Shown: piece by piece, positions 26,569-34,476 of the stretch
Layout of the letters: the number at the start of each line of letters is the position of its first letter
Position numbering within the stretch: position 1 is the first letter of the stretch
Notes under the pieces: generated by a model
What the model saw: only the letters and a program-made list of their open reading frames with translations
The model's database searches: none
What the model was told of the DNA's origin: nothing
Program-made: the position numbers and the translations under genes
Assembly: GCA_028712795.1 (NCBI GenBank)
Contig: JAQTPT010000042.1
Location: 1 to 36,203, forward strand
Source: Methylococcales bacterium
Lineage (GTDB): Bacteria; Pseudomonadota; Gammaproteobacteria; Methylococcales; Methylomonadaceae
Length of the DNA: 36,203 nucleotides
Reading direction: 5' to 3'

Positions 26569-27405
26569 TCAAGAAGCAGCACTCAGCAGATCTTCGACAC
26601 CTGCATTGACAATTTCCAGGCCTATTTTTTTACAAAATCGCTGCTCTTTAGCTGTCGGATTTTTATTTAAAACCCAGCCTTTTTTTTCTGCCGCTCCATA
26701 GACGATATCGCTCATCACCATACGCTCTGAATCCCGGTTTAACGGTAATCCTATAAACAGGTATTGCTTGCCTTTACGGTACTCTTTAAGGAAATCGGGA
26801 ATAGCGAAGCCCCCCATTAACTCGGTTATATAATCGACATAATCGGCATCTGAGGCAACGTAATTGGCTTCCGGCTTGGGTGTGCCCATGGGTTTAAATA
26901 AAATGGGCAATTTAGGGTTAACCTGTTCCTGGGAAATTTCAGAATAATCGCTGCCATCAAAATGATAGAGTTTAAATCGAAATTCGTTTGCCGCCATTCT
27001 GGCGAGACCTACTATCAGCGTATGCTCCTCATCGGCATAGCTGTCTTGCAATTGCGTGTCCCGGTTAATGTCGATGACATAGGCGGGTTTCCATTCTGCC
27101 AGCCAATTGTGGACTGACGCCCGCGTCCATTCTGTTTCGCCATACAATTTGGTGAGAAATTGACCCAAAAAATTTCTGCCTTTTTTTAGCTCCTGATTCA
27201 TGGCTGCCCTGGGAAACTCATACATAAGCTTGGGAGCCATGGGCTTGCCGTTATTCATAGCCAAAATCAAGCTATCGCTATCAGCCGGCATGGCAGCCCC
27301 GGTTAGTGTGTGTGTTGCATCAAAAAGTGCGCCCGACCCCAGGTAAGGGACGACTTTGTTTTCATACAAACCATTTAATATTTCAGAAAAAACAGCAGAA
27401 GACAT
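26569..27405 (-). CDS. SIR2-like domain protein divergent from nifH
   Basis: 278 aa from ATG 27405, chosen because GGAG lies 8 bp upstream; ATG 27417 in frame is less well placed. The SIR2_2-type pattern is visible in order: KVVPYLGSGALFD near 18-29 (nucleotide-binding glycine loop), YVIDINRDTQLQD near 109-121 (position of the TNxD motif), ILFKPMGTPKPEANYVASDA near 168-187 (position of KLHGS...), DYVDYITELMG, and YLFIGLPLNRDSERMV near 215 (position of LGYSxxD). The histidine of KLHG reads methionine (Met173), which may remove NAD-hydrolysing activity. No signal peptide. Position beside nifH suggests a link to nitrogenase, which is inference. Confidence 0.65.
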   Translation of the reverse strand: MSSAVFSEILNGLYENKVVPYLGSGALFDATHTLTGAAMPADSDSLILAMNNGKPMAPKLMYEFPRAAMNQELKKGRNFLGQFLTKLYGETEWTRASVHNWLAEWKPAYVIDINRDTQLQDSYADEEHTLIVGLARMAANEFRFKLYHFDGSDYSEISQEQVNPKLPILFKPMGTPKPEANYVASDADYVDYITELMGGFAIPDFLKEYRKGKQYLFIGLPLNRDSERMVMSDIVYGAAEKKGWVLNKNPTAKEQRFCKKIGLEIVNAGVEDLLSAAS

Positions 27406-27545
27406 TGTAAACTCCATTATTTATAGTATCTATTTATATCTAGCAATAATTAATCCATATTATCATTTCATTTTTATAAAAATTGTAACTGCATGATTAG
27501 CTGCAAAATATTACTAACCGGGATTCTCAATAAACCTCTAGTTAT

Positions 27546-27561
27546 TGTCTTTTTTATGACA
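27546..27561. promoter_or_regulatory. NifA upstream activator-like site, distal
   Basis: TGTCTTTTTTATGACA matches the palindromic TGT-N10-ACA consensus. It is 314 bp ahead of the nifH -24 element, farther than usual, and 141 bp ahead of the divergent SIR2-like gene start. It may be fortuitous or serve both. Confidence 0.4.
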
Positions 27562-27762
27562 ATTCTTCGACAGTGTAGCGCTCAACATTAAATAGAGTTT
27601 GTTTGGATGATGTTAATTATGGAATAACCCAAGCAAGGCAAATGCGACGAAAAATCTTTCATGGATTGCTTGTTATGTTCCAAACTTTTGGGATTTATAG
27701 CTACAGGGCTATGCCCGCTGCATGGGACCGAAGTATTTCATGAAATAGTAATAACCCCCTAC

Positions 27763-27778
27763 TGTTAACAAGCCTACA
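27763..27778 (+). promoter_or_regulatory. NifA upstream activator site of nifH
   Basis: TGTTAACAAGCCTACA fits TGT-N10-ACA exactly and ends 97 bp before the -24 element, the normal range for NifA-activated sigma-54 promoters. Confidence 0.7.
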
Positions 27779-27874
27779 GAAACATAACAAAATGTTTGAA
27801 ACGCAACGTTGCCAAGTTGTTTTCACTGGCAATTTAATCGTTATTTTTCATTGTGTTATAAATATAATCGTAAT

Positions 27875-27890
27875 TGGCACAGCGCTTGCT
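27875..27890 (+). promoter_or_regulatory. Sigma-54 -24/-12 promoter of nifH
   Basis: TGGCACAGCGCTTGCT matches the consensus TGGCAC-N5-TTGCT at every defined base. Predicted start near 27902 leaves about a 37-nt leader with a strong ribosome site GAGGAGAAG before the nifH ATG. With the NifA site upstream this defines nitrogen/oxygen-controlled expression of the operon. Confidence 0.9.
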
Positions 27891-27938
27891 TTAGTCCTAA
27901 TGTCATTAACAACAACGTCCTACAACGAGGAGAAGATC

Positions 27939-28820
27939 ATGGCTTTACGTCAATGTGCAATATACGGTAAAGGTGGAATTGGAAAGTCTACCACAACTCA
28001 AAACCTGGTTTCTGCATTAGCAGAACTAGGTAACAGTGTAATGATTGTCGGCTGCGACCCAAAAGCTGACTCTACCCGTTTAATTCTGCACGCCAAAGCC
28101 CAGACTACCATTATGAGTTTGGCGGCTGAAGCAGGTAGTGTTGAAGATTTAGAACTGGAAGATGTATTGAAAGCCGGTTACAGAGGCATTAAATGTGTTG
28201 AATCTGGCGGCCCTGAGCCTGGCGTTGGCTGTGCAGGCCGCGGTGTTATCACGGCAATTAACTTCCTTGAAGAAGAAGGCGCATATGACGATGAACTTGA
28301 CTTCGTTTTTTATGATGTACTTGGGGATGTTGTGTGTGGTGGCTTTGCCATGCCAATCCGTGAAAACAAGGCGCAAGAAATTTACATCGTCTGCTCTGGA
28401 GAAATGATGGCGATGTATGCGGCCAATAACATTGCCAAAGGTATTGTTAAATACGCTAATTCAGGCAGCGTGCGTTTAGCCGGTTTGATTTGCAATTCCC
28501 GTGAAACAGCGCGTGAAGATGAATTAATCTCTGCTCTGGCTGCAAAGCTCGGCACTACAATGATTCACTTTGTACCCCGCGATAATGTTGTGCAACGCGC
28601 TGAAATTCGTCGTATGACTGTTATCGAATACGAACCCGGCGCCAAACAGGCAGAAGAATACCGTCAATTGGCCACCAAAATTCGTGATAACAAAAATTTC
28701 GTTATTCCAACCCCCATCACAATGGATGAACTGGAAGAGTTAATGATGGAATTCGGCATTATCGATGATGTGGACGAATCAATCATTGGTGTGACAGCAG
28801 CCGCGGAAGCAGTCGCTTAA
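27939..28820 (+). CDS. nifH: Nitrogenase iron protein (dinitrogenase reductase)
   Basis: 293 aa. Homodimeric ATP-dependent electron donor to NifDK, also needed for FeMo-cofactor and P-cluster maturation. ATG 27939 with GAGGAG upstream is chosen; the longer upstream frame is leader. P-loop YGKGGIGKSTTT (9-20), Asp in GCDPKADST (38-46), [4Fe-4S] ligands Cys98 (GCAGR) and Cys133 (VVCGGFAMP) and the switch II DVLGDVVCGG. Arg101, equivalent to the ADP-ribosylation site, is present although no draT/draG lies in the window. Molybdenum-type Group I sequence of Gammaproteobacteria character. Confidence 0.98.
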   Translation: MALRQCAIYGKGGIGKSTTTQNLVSALAELGNSVMIVGCDPKADSTRLILHAKAQTTIMSLAAEAGSVEDLELEDVLKAGYRGIKCVESGGPEPGVGCAGRGVITAINFLEEEGAYDDELDFVFYDVLGDVVCGGFAMPIRENKAQEIYIVCSGEMMAMYAANNIAKGIVKYANSGSVRLAGLICNSRETAREDELISALAAKLGTTMIHFVPRDNVVQRAEIRRMTVIEYEPGAKQAEEYRQLATKIRDNKNFVIPTPITMDELEELMMEFGIIDDVDESIIGVTAAAEAVA

Positions 28821-28833
28821 TAAATAAAAACCT

Positions 28834-28861
28834 GTAGAGACGCAAAATATTGCGTCTCTAC
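28834..28861. repeat. 28-bp palindromic repeat, nifH-nifD spacer
   Basis: GTAGAGACGCAA (28834-28845) and TTGCGTCTCTAC (28850-28861) form a perfect 12-bp stem with a 4-nt loop, 13 bp after the nifH stop. A variant of the same unit occurs after nifK at 32206-32233. It can act as an RNA stem that limits read-through or protects nifH mRNA. Confidence 0.8.
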
Positions 28862-28873
28862 AAACCCGAACAA

Positions 28874-28942
28874 CCGTAGGGTACGCAATGCGTACCTTTA
28901 TGAAAATGATCTCAAAAACGGTACGCGATGCGTACCCTACGG
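28874..28942. repeat. Inverted pair of 23-bp repeats, nifH-nifD spacer
   Basis: CCGTAGGGTACGCAATGCG (from 28874, unit ends 28896) and its inverted partner GGTACGCGATGCGTACC (unit 28920-28942) differ at two bases and flank a 23-bp A-rich spacer. Each unit is itself a small palindrome around GTACGC..GCGTAC. Looks like a REP/BIME-type dispersed repeat. Confidence 0.75.
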
Positions 28943-29001
28943 ATTCCCGTCCTAAAACCTGTCTGTTGGGAGATTACCCACGGCATAAGTAGGAGAAAAT
29001 C

Positions 29002-30483
29002 ATGGCAGCTCTAACAAGAGAAGAAACCGAAGCGCTTATTCAAGAAGTGCTTGAAGTTTATCCGGAACAAGCAAGGAAAGATCGCGCCAAACATTTGGCC
29101 GTTAACGATCAATCCCTGGAAAAATCAAACAAATGCATCACTTCAAACCGAAAATCCCAGCCCGGTACCATGACCATTCGTGGTTGTGCATACGCCGGCT
29201 CCAAAGGGGTTGTTTGGGGGCCGATTAAAGATATGATTCATATCTCCCATGGCCCGGTTGGCTGTGGACAGTATTCGCGTGCAGGCCGTCGTAACTATTA
29301 TGTTGGAACGACGGGTGTCAATACCTTCGGCACGATGAACTTTACCTCTGATTTTCAGGAAAAAGATATTGTTTTCGGCGGTGATAAAAAGCTCGCCAAA
29401 ATCATGCACGAAATCGAACAGTTATTCCCGCTGAATAAAGGCATCAGCATTCAATCAGAATGCCCGATCGGTTTGATTGGTGATGATATTGAAGCGGTCG
29501 CCAAAAAAGCTAACAAAGAAATCGGCAAGCCGGTTGTACCCGTTCGTTGCGAAGGCTTTCGCGGTGTGTCCCAATCATTGGGCCATCACATTGCCAATGA
29601 CGCAATTCGGGACTGGGTTTTGGAAAACCGCGATGGTGACGAAAGCTTTCCCACCACGCCTTATGATGTCGCTGTTATCGGCGACTACAATATCGGAGGC
29701 GATGCCTGGGCTTCACGTACGTTACTGGAAGAAATGGGCCTGCGCGTTGTCGCTCAGTGGTCTGGTGACGGTACCATAGCGGAAATGGAAAAAACCCCCA
29801 AGGTGAAACTGAATTTGATCCATTGCTATCGCTCCATGAACTACATAGCGCGGCACATGGAAGAAAAATACAAAATCCCCTGGATTGAATACAACTTTTT
29901 TGGCCCAACCAAAATTGCCGAATCCTTGCGCAAAATTGCCGCCTTGTTTGATGAAACGATTCAAGAAGGCGCTGAAAGAGTTATCGCCAAATATCAATCT
30001 GAATACGATGCCGTTATTGCCAAGTACAAACCCCGCCTGCTAGGTAAACGTGTGATGCTGTACGTCGGCGGCTTGCGCCCGCGCCATGTGATCGGCGCTT
30101 ATGAAGATTTAGGCATGGAAGTGGTCGGAACCGGTTATGAATTTGGTCATAACGATGACTATGACCGTACCATCAAAGAAATGGGCAACGCGACACTGAT
30201 TTATGATGACGTGACCGGTTACGAATTTGAAGAATTTGTTAAACGGGTAAAACCTGACTTGATCGGCTCCGGTATTAAGGAAAAATATATTTTCCAAAAA
30301 ATGGGCATCCCTTTCCGTCAAATGCACTCCTGGGATTATTCAGGCCCTTATCACGGTTATGACGGTTTTGCCATCTTTGCCCGCGATATGGACATGACTT
30401 TGAATAACCCTTGCTGGAAACAAGTGAAAGTGCCTTGGAAAAAAGAAGAAAGTCCAAACGTAGCCGTTGCTGCAGGCGCGTAA
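29002..30483 (+). CDS. nifD: Nitrogenase molybdenum-iron protein alpha chain
   Basis: 493 aa; with NifK forms the dinitrogenase that holds FeMo-cofactor and P-cluster. ATG 29002 with AGGAG 8 bp upstream. P-cluster ligands Cys62 (RGCAYAGSKGVVWGP), Cys88 (GPVGCGQYSRAGRRNYY) and Cys154 (QSECPIGLIGDD) and FeMo-co ligands Cys275 (LIHCYRSMNYI) and His442 (RQMHSWDYSGPYHGYDG) all fall at the Azotobacter positions. SECPIGLIGDDI and GLRPRH are also intact. It is the molybdenum enzyme, not Vnf or Anf. Confidence 0.98.
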   Translation: MAALTREETEALIQEVLEVYPEQARKDRAKHLAVNDQSLEKSNKCITSNRKSQPGTMTIRGCAYAGSKGVVWGPIKDMIHISHGPVGCGQYSRAGRRNYYVGTTGVNTFGTMNFTSDFQEKDIVFGGDKKLAKIMHEIEQLFPLNKGISIQSECPIGLIGDDIEAVAKKANKEIGKPVVPVRCEGFRGVSQSLGHHIANDAIRDWVLENRDGDESFPTTPYDVAVIGDYNIGGDAWASRTLLEEMGLRVVAQWSGDGTIAEMEKTPKVKLNLIHCYRSMNYIARHMEEKYKIPWIEYNFFGPTKIAESLRKIAALFDETIQEGAERVIAKYQSEYDAVIAKYKPRLLGKRVMLYVGGLRPRHVIGAYEDLGMEVVGTGYEFGHNDDYDRTIKEMGNATLIYDDVTGYEFEEFVKRVKPDLIGSGIKEKYIFQKMGIPFRQMHSWDYSGPYHGYDGFAIFARDMDMTLNNPCWKQVKVPWKKEESPNVAVAAGA

Positions 30484-30493
30484 TTTTGTGTAA

Positions 30494-30567
30494 GTTGGGT
30501 TGCATCTTTTCACAACCCAACACATTGGTGCGGTAAATGTTGGGTTGGAACAGCATCAACCCCCAAC
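30494..30567. repeat. Two palindromic repeats, nifD-nifK spacer
   Basis: GTTGGGTTG (30494-30502) pairs with CAACCCAAC (30513-30521); a second copy GTTGGGTTG (30539-30547) pairs with CAACCCCCAAC (30557-30567). Such GTTGGGTTG units are dispersed repeats in many genomes. Both sit between the nifD stop and the nifK ribosome site. Confidence 0.7.
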
Positions 30568-30624
30568 CTACGCCTTTATCCCTTCAACCGTCGTCCACAG
30601 ATTAGTGGCGCGTAGGAGATTATC

Positions 30625-32196
30625 ATGAGTCAAGAAGTAGATAACATTCAACCCAGCTATCCGTTATTCCGTAATGATGAGTACAAGGAAAACCTGGCAA
30701 ACAAACGTGAAGCTTATGAAGAGCGTCATCCTCAGGAAACAATTGATGAAGTCTTTCAGTGGACAACCACAAAAGAATATCAGGAACTCAATTTTAACCG
30801 TGAAGCGCTGACCGTAAACCCGGCTAAAGCCTGCCAACCCCTCGGCGCTGTACTGTGTGCCTTAGGGTTTGAAAAAACCATGCCCTATGTTCATGGTTCG
30901 CAAGGTTGCGTTGCTTATTTCCGTACTTATTTCAACCGTCATTTTAAAGAGCCTGTCGCTTGCGTTTCCGATTCCATGACAGAAGATGCCGCGGTATTTG
31001 GCGGCCAGAAAAATATGATGGCCGGACTGGAAAACGCCAAAGCCTTGTACAAGCCAGATATTATTGCAGTATCGACCACTTGCATGGCTGAAGTAATTGG
31101 TGACGACTTAAACGCCTTCATCAATAACGCCAAAAAAGCAGGCCATATTGAACAGGAATTTCCAACCCCTTTTGCCCACACCCCAAGCTTTGTCGGTAGT
31201 CATACCACCGGATGGGATAACATGTTCGAAGGCATGATAAAATATTTCACGCTGAATCACATGGACGACAAGAAAGTCGGCTCAAATGGCAAGATTAATC
31301 TGGTCCCCGGCTTTGAAACCTATCTGGGTAACTTCCGCGTCATACATCGTATGATGAAGGAAATGGGCGTCGATTACACCTTGATGAGTGATCCTTCCGA
31401 AGTGTTGGATACCCCGGCAGATGGTACTTTCCGCATGTATGCCGGCGGCACGACCCAAGCTGAAATAAAGGACGCGCCCAATGCGATTGACACTTTGTTG
31501 CTGCAACCCTGGCAATTGGAAAAAACCAAAAAGTTTGTGCAAACCACTTGGCATCAACCCGCTACAGCCATCAACATCCCAATGGGACTGCAATGGACTG
31601 ATGACTTTCTGATGAAAATTTCAGAACTGACAGGAAAACCGATCCCTGCCTCCCTGGAGCTTGAACGCGGCCGGTTGGTTGACATGATGACTGACTCACA
31701 CACCTGGATGCATGGCAAAAAGTTTTCCTTGTATGGCGATGCCGATTTTGTCATGGGCATGACTAAATTCCTGTTGGAAATGGGTGCGGAACCCGCCGAT
31801 GTATTGTGCAACCATGCCAACAAACGCTGGTTGAAAGCGATGGAAAAAATGCTGAAAGACTCACCTTATGGACAAAATACGGTGGTTCATATTGGCAAGG
31901 ATTTATGGCATTTCCGTTCCCTGGTATTCACCAACAAACCGGACTTCATGATCGGCAACTCTTATGGCAAGTTCATCCAACGTGACACTTTCTATAAAGG
32001 CGAAGAGTTTGAAGTACCATTGATACGCATTGGTTTCCCTATCTTTGACAGGCACCATTTGCACAGAATGACCACACTGGGTTATGAAGGCGCGATTTAT
32101 ATGCTGACAACCTTGGTTAATGCCGTGCTGGAACAATTGGATAAAGAAACCAAAGGCATGGGCACTACTGACTATAACTACGATTTGGTTCGTTAA
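30625..32196 (+). CDS. nifK: Nitrogenase molybdenum-iron protein beta chain
   Basis: 523 aa; beta subunit of dinitrogenase. ATG 30625 with TAGGAGATT upstream. P-cluster ligands Cys70 (PAKACQPLGAVLCALGFE), Cys95 (GSQGCVAYFRTYFNRHF), Cys153 (VSTTCMAEVIGDD) and Ser188 are at the classical positions. FKEPVACVSDSMTEDAAVFG, near residue 108, is also highly conserved. The C-terminal PLIRIGFPIFDRHHLHR block is complete. Full length, with an N-terminal extension typical of Mo nitrogenase beta chains. Confidence 0.98.
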   Translation: MSQEVDNIQPSYPLFRNDEYKENLANKREAYEERHPQETIDEVFQWTTTKEYQELNFNREALTVNPAKACQPLGAVLCALGFEKTMPYVHGSQGCVAYFRTYFNRHFKEPVACVSDSMTEDAAVFGGQKNMMAGLENAKALYKPDIIAVSTTCMAEVIGDDLNAFINNAKKAGHIEQEFPTPFAHTPSFVGSHTTGWDNMFEGMIKYFTLNHMDDKKVGSNGKINLVPGFETYLGNFRVIHRMMKEMGVDYTLMSDPSEVLDTPADGTFRMYAGGTTQAEIKDAPNAIDTLLLQPWQLEKTKKFVQTTWHQPATAINIPMGLQWTDDFLMKISELTGKPIPASLELERGRLVDMMTDSHTWMHGKKFSLYGDADFVMGMTKFLLEMGAEPADVLCNHANKRWLKAMEKMLKDSPYGQNTVVHIGKDLWHFRSLVFTNKPDFMIGNSYGKFIQRDTFYKGEEFEVPLIRIGFPIFDRHHLHRMTTLGYEGAIYMLTTLVNAVLEQLDKETKGMGTTDYNYDLVR

Positions 32197-32205
32197 TAGT
32201 GTCCC

Positions 32206-32233
32206 GTAGAGACGTAAACTTTTGCGTCTCTAC
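32206..32233. repeat. 28-bp palindromic repeat, nifK-nifT spacer
   Basis: GTAGAGACG ... CGTCTCTAC with a nearly paired centre (TAAACTTTTG), a sequence variant of the unit at 28834-28861. It starts 10 bp after the nifK stop, in the same relative position as after nifH. Confidence 0.75.
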
Positions 32234-32266
32234 CACCCAACCCAATGCGTGTAAACGGAGAAGTCA

Positions 32267-32491
32267 ATGCCTAGTGTGATGCTGAAAAAAAATGCCGAAG
32301 GCAAATTAGTCTTCTACGTACCCAAAAAAGATTTGGAAGAAGTGGCTGAATCTATTGAATTTGACAGCCCTGAAAAATGGGGTGGAGAAGTTCTTCTCAG
32401 TGACGGTTCAAAATATTACTTTGAACCCGTGAACGCACAGCCGGATTTCCCCGTTACCTTACGCGCAAAACGTTTAGATTCAGGAGATTAA
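32267..32491 (+). CDS. nifT: NifT/FixU family protein
   Basis: 74 aa. Small beta-rich protein always found just after nifK; role unclear and dispensable in the species tested. Conserved MLKKNAEGKLVFYVPKKDLE, ESIEFDSPEKWGGEVLLSDG and the end YYFEPVNAQPDFPVTLRAKR are typical. ATG 32267 follows CGGAGAAG. Two bp separate it from the ferredoxin gene. Confidence 0.92.
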   Translation: MPSVMLKKNAEGKLVFYVPKKDLEEVAESIEFDSPEKWGGEVLLSDGSKYYFEPVNAQPDFPVTLRAKRLDSGD

Positions 32492-32493
32492 TC

Positions 32494-32694
32494 ATGGCCT
32501 TATATATTGTTGAAGCGGATTGTATTTCATGCGGGGACTGTCTGCCCGTGTGCCCGACAAATTCCATCACCGAAGGCGCTATTGTTTTTAAGATCGACAA
32601 AAAGACCTGTACCGAATGCGAAGGGGATTTTGACATACCACAATGCGTCAAGGTATGCCCGATTGATAATTGCATTCTACCGCTAGAGGCATAA
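32494..32694 (+). CDS. 2[4Fe-4S] ferredoxin, nif-associated
   Basis: 66 aa. First cluster ligands Cys10, 13, 16 and 20 (CISCGDCLPVCP). Second cluster Cys39, 42, 51 and 55, spaced C-x2-C-x8-C-x3-C, the loop-extended second site of the Allochromatium/FdxN-type ferredoxins; an additional Cys60 follows. Likely supplies low-potential electrons to NifH or to cofactor assembly. Ribosome site CAGGAGATT before ATG 32494. Which nif ferredoxin name applies is uncertain, so no symbol is given. Confidence 0.93.
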   Translation: MALYIVEADCISCGDCLPVCPTNSITEGAIVFKIDKKTCTECEGDFDIPQCVKVCPIDNCILPLEA

Positions 32695-32698
32695 TCCA

Positions 32699-33412
32699 AT
32701 GAGCAGCCAAGAGGTATTATCAAGAGAACTGGCTTTACGGATCGGACTGGCCGCACGCGCCTTGCCCGATACGGATGCCAAACGCCTGTTCAAGGTCCTG
32801 ACTAACTGCGTGGGTTTGCCCATAACGGAAGAAAAAATCGGTAGCATCAACCTGCAAAAGCTTAAAGCCGCCGAAGATGGGGAGTTTTCAGGCGTCGACG
32901 AGGGTTTACTCAAGAAAGCGTTGCATATTCTTAAACATGATGTTGAAGCCGGTGTGACATTGAAACCTGAAGTTTATGCCTATCGAAATGGCGATATGCC
33001 CGGATCTGTGCGTATTGCTTGTGCGAGCAACGATGCGATCAATGTCGATGGTCATTTTGGTTCTTGTAGTCAGTTTATGATCTACCAGGTTTCAGCCGAC
33101 GAAGCACGTTTAATCGACATTCGCGGCACAGAGGCTCCTGCCGGACTCGAAGTCGAAGATAAAAACACCTTCAGGGCTGAACTGATTCAGGATTGCCAGG
33201 TTATTTATATGGCGTCAGTGGGTGGCCCGGCTGCGGCAAAAATAGTCAAGCTTGGAATACATCCTATGAAGCTGTCGGGTACTGAAGCCATTGCCGGCAT
33301 TATCGGCCAGTTGCAAGCGGTTATTGCTGGAACACCGCCGCCGTGGCTGGCTAAAATCATGGGCATCGAAGCCCCTAATCGCTTTAGATTTGAGAGGGAA
33401 GCAACGGGATGA
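32699..33412 (+). CDS. nifY: NifY/NafY-type nitrogenase cofactor-binding protein
   Basis: 237 aa, two domains. Residues 1-90 are the helical NafY N-terminal domain, with SRELALRIGLAARALPDTD, FKVLTNCVGLPITEEKI and LKAAEDGEFSGVDEGLLKKA. Residues about 103-215 are the NifX/NifB-C/NifY fold: VRIACASNDAINVDGHFGSC with His119, followed by QFMIYQV, and GGPAAAKIVKLGIHPMK, which bind FeMo-co or its precursor. The family keeps apo-dinitrogenase ready for cofactor. Order nifT-fdx-nifY fits. The 3' end overlaps the next start by 4 bp (ATGA). NafY versus NifY cannot be separated by eye. Confidence 0.88.
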   Translation: MSSQEVLSRELALRIGLAARALPDTDAKRLFKVLTNCVGLPITEEKIGSINLQKLKAAEDGEFSGVDEGLLKKALHILKHDVEAGVTLKPEVYAYRNGDMPGSVRIACASNDAINVDGHFGSCSQFMIYQVSADEARLIDIRGTEAPAGLEVEDKNTFRAELIQDCQVIYMASVGGPAAAKIVKLGIHPMKLSGTEAIAGIIGQLQAVIAGTPPPWLAKIMGIEAPNRFRFEREATG

Positions 33413-33675
33413 TCAGCACAGAGCAAGTTAACGCAATTGTGTCGAAAATTGAAGCGCTGGGTGTTGATGAAACGACTGTTTCGGCGCTTAGACAGGAATA
33501 TCAGCCCATCCATTTTACTTATTGCATGGATGATGATCTCCCGAATAATACGCCAGTCATTGAACAAAAAGATTTTAATATTTATTTAATTGATGGCCGG
33601 GAACATTGTCTGTGCCTAACTAATGATTACGATGTTGCAACGGGCATTGTCATTGCAGAAATCATCGCTGACTAA
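33409..33675 (+). CDS. Small nif-associated protein (DUF6129-like)
   Basis: 88 aa. Helical first third (TEQVNAIVSKIEALGVDETT, VSALRQEYQ), then HFTYCMDDDLPN and a strand-rich end FNIYLIDGREHCLCLTNDYD, followed by ATGIVIAEII. This fits a small family I recall as DUF6129, seen next to nifY in gammaproteobacterial nif clusters; not verified. Translation is coupled to nifY (ATGA overlap). Cys39, Cys67 and Cys69 could bind metal but nothing shows it. Confidence 0.7.
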   Translation: MISTEQVNAIVSKIEALGVDETTVSALRQEYQPIHFTYCMDDDLPNNTPVIEQKDFNIYLIDGREHCLCLTNDYDVATGIVIAEIIAD

Positions 33676-33690
33676 ACGGAACTTACTACA

Positions 33691-34476
33691 ATGTCTGGTC
33701 GTGAAAGTCCTGTTAACATCCCTGTAGCTGATTGCGGCTTTTGTCCATTTCGCGGCAAAACCCTGTTAATGGGGCGCTGTATGCCCGGGGACACTTGCGT
33801 ATTAGTTGAAAGCGGCCGCCAGATTGACCGTTTTTTTCGGGTTAATCCCGCTTATGCCGAGAACTATCTACACGACCTATTCTGGGAAAGACGCGCTATT
33901 GCCGTACGTTATGCGCCACAAAAGTCATTGACTGACCTGATTCATGATGAAGATGAAGTGGTTAGACGCGCAGTTGCCTACCGCTTGCCTCAATCGCAGC
34001 TAAATCAACTGATTGATGACCCTGACCGGGAAGTGCGCATGACCGTCGCTGACCGGATTGCTCCCGAAGAACTGGAAAAACTGGCTAAAGACCCGGATTA
34101 CATTGTAAGGGTCACCGTTGCGCGGCGACTCCCGGTAGGACGTTTGTTTCGTCTTATTCGTGATAAAGATGCGGAAGTCAGAAAAGTGGTTGCTGAGCGC
34201 TTGCCCGAAGTCAGCTTGGGATTGATGGTTCATGATGATGCGCCGGAAGTCAGACGCATCATCGCTGAACGCATGATCCCCAAGGATGCGGTCACGCTAC
34301 TCAATGACCCTGATTGGGTGGTGCGTTATACCGCTGTTCAGCGCGTAGCGCCAGAAGCACTGATTTGTCTGCTTGATGACCCGGAACCTGATGTCAGGGC
34401 AGCAGTGCGCGAAAGATTAACCTGCCATTCCCAGACCACAGATGGGAACGGGAAACCGGAAACAAAGTATGACTGA
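33691..34476 (+). CDS. LRV (leucine-rich repeat variant) FeS-cluster protein
   Basis: 261 aa. The N-terminus has four cysteines, Cys15, 18, 30 and 36 (CGFCPF then GRCMPGDTC), the [4Fe-4S] site of the Azotobacter LRV protein. From about residue 65 the chain is about eight 24-residue repeats with the pattern (L)xxLxxDPDxxVRxxVAxRLPxxxL, for example HDEDEVVRRAVAYRLPQ, DDPDREVRMTVADRIAP, KDPDYIVRVTVARRLP and NDPDWVVRYTAVQRVAP. The repeat forms a superhelix suited to protein binding. The A. vinelandii LRV protein is also encoded near nifHDK; its function is unknown. The last 8 bases overlap the next gene. Confidence 0.9.
   Translation: MSGRESPVNIPVADCGFCPFRGKTLLMGRCMPGDTCVLVESGRQIDRFFRVNPAYAENYLHDLFWERRAIAVRYAPQKSLTDLIHDEDEVVRRAVAYRLPQSQLNQLIDDPDREVRMTVADRIAPEELEKLAKDPDYIVRVTVARRLPVGRLFRLIRDKDAEVRKVVAERLPEVSLGLMVHDDAPEVRRIIAERMIPKDAVTLLNDPDWVVRYTAVQRVAPEALICLLDDPEPDVRAAVRERLTCHSQTTDGNGKPETKYD

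Noticed and set aside
27550..27600. TGTAGCGCTCAACA as a third NifA site
   Set aside because: Spacing is N8, not N10.
27792..27938. In-frame extension upstream of nifH
   Set aside because: It spans the sigma-54 promoter; the NifH N-terminus starts with MALRQCAIYGKGG at 27939.
28149..28376. Antisense frames within nif, mtdA, glyA and ftfL
   Set aside because: All are shadows of strongly conserved genes on the plus strand, with no domain-like content.
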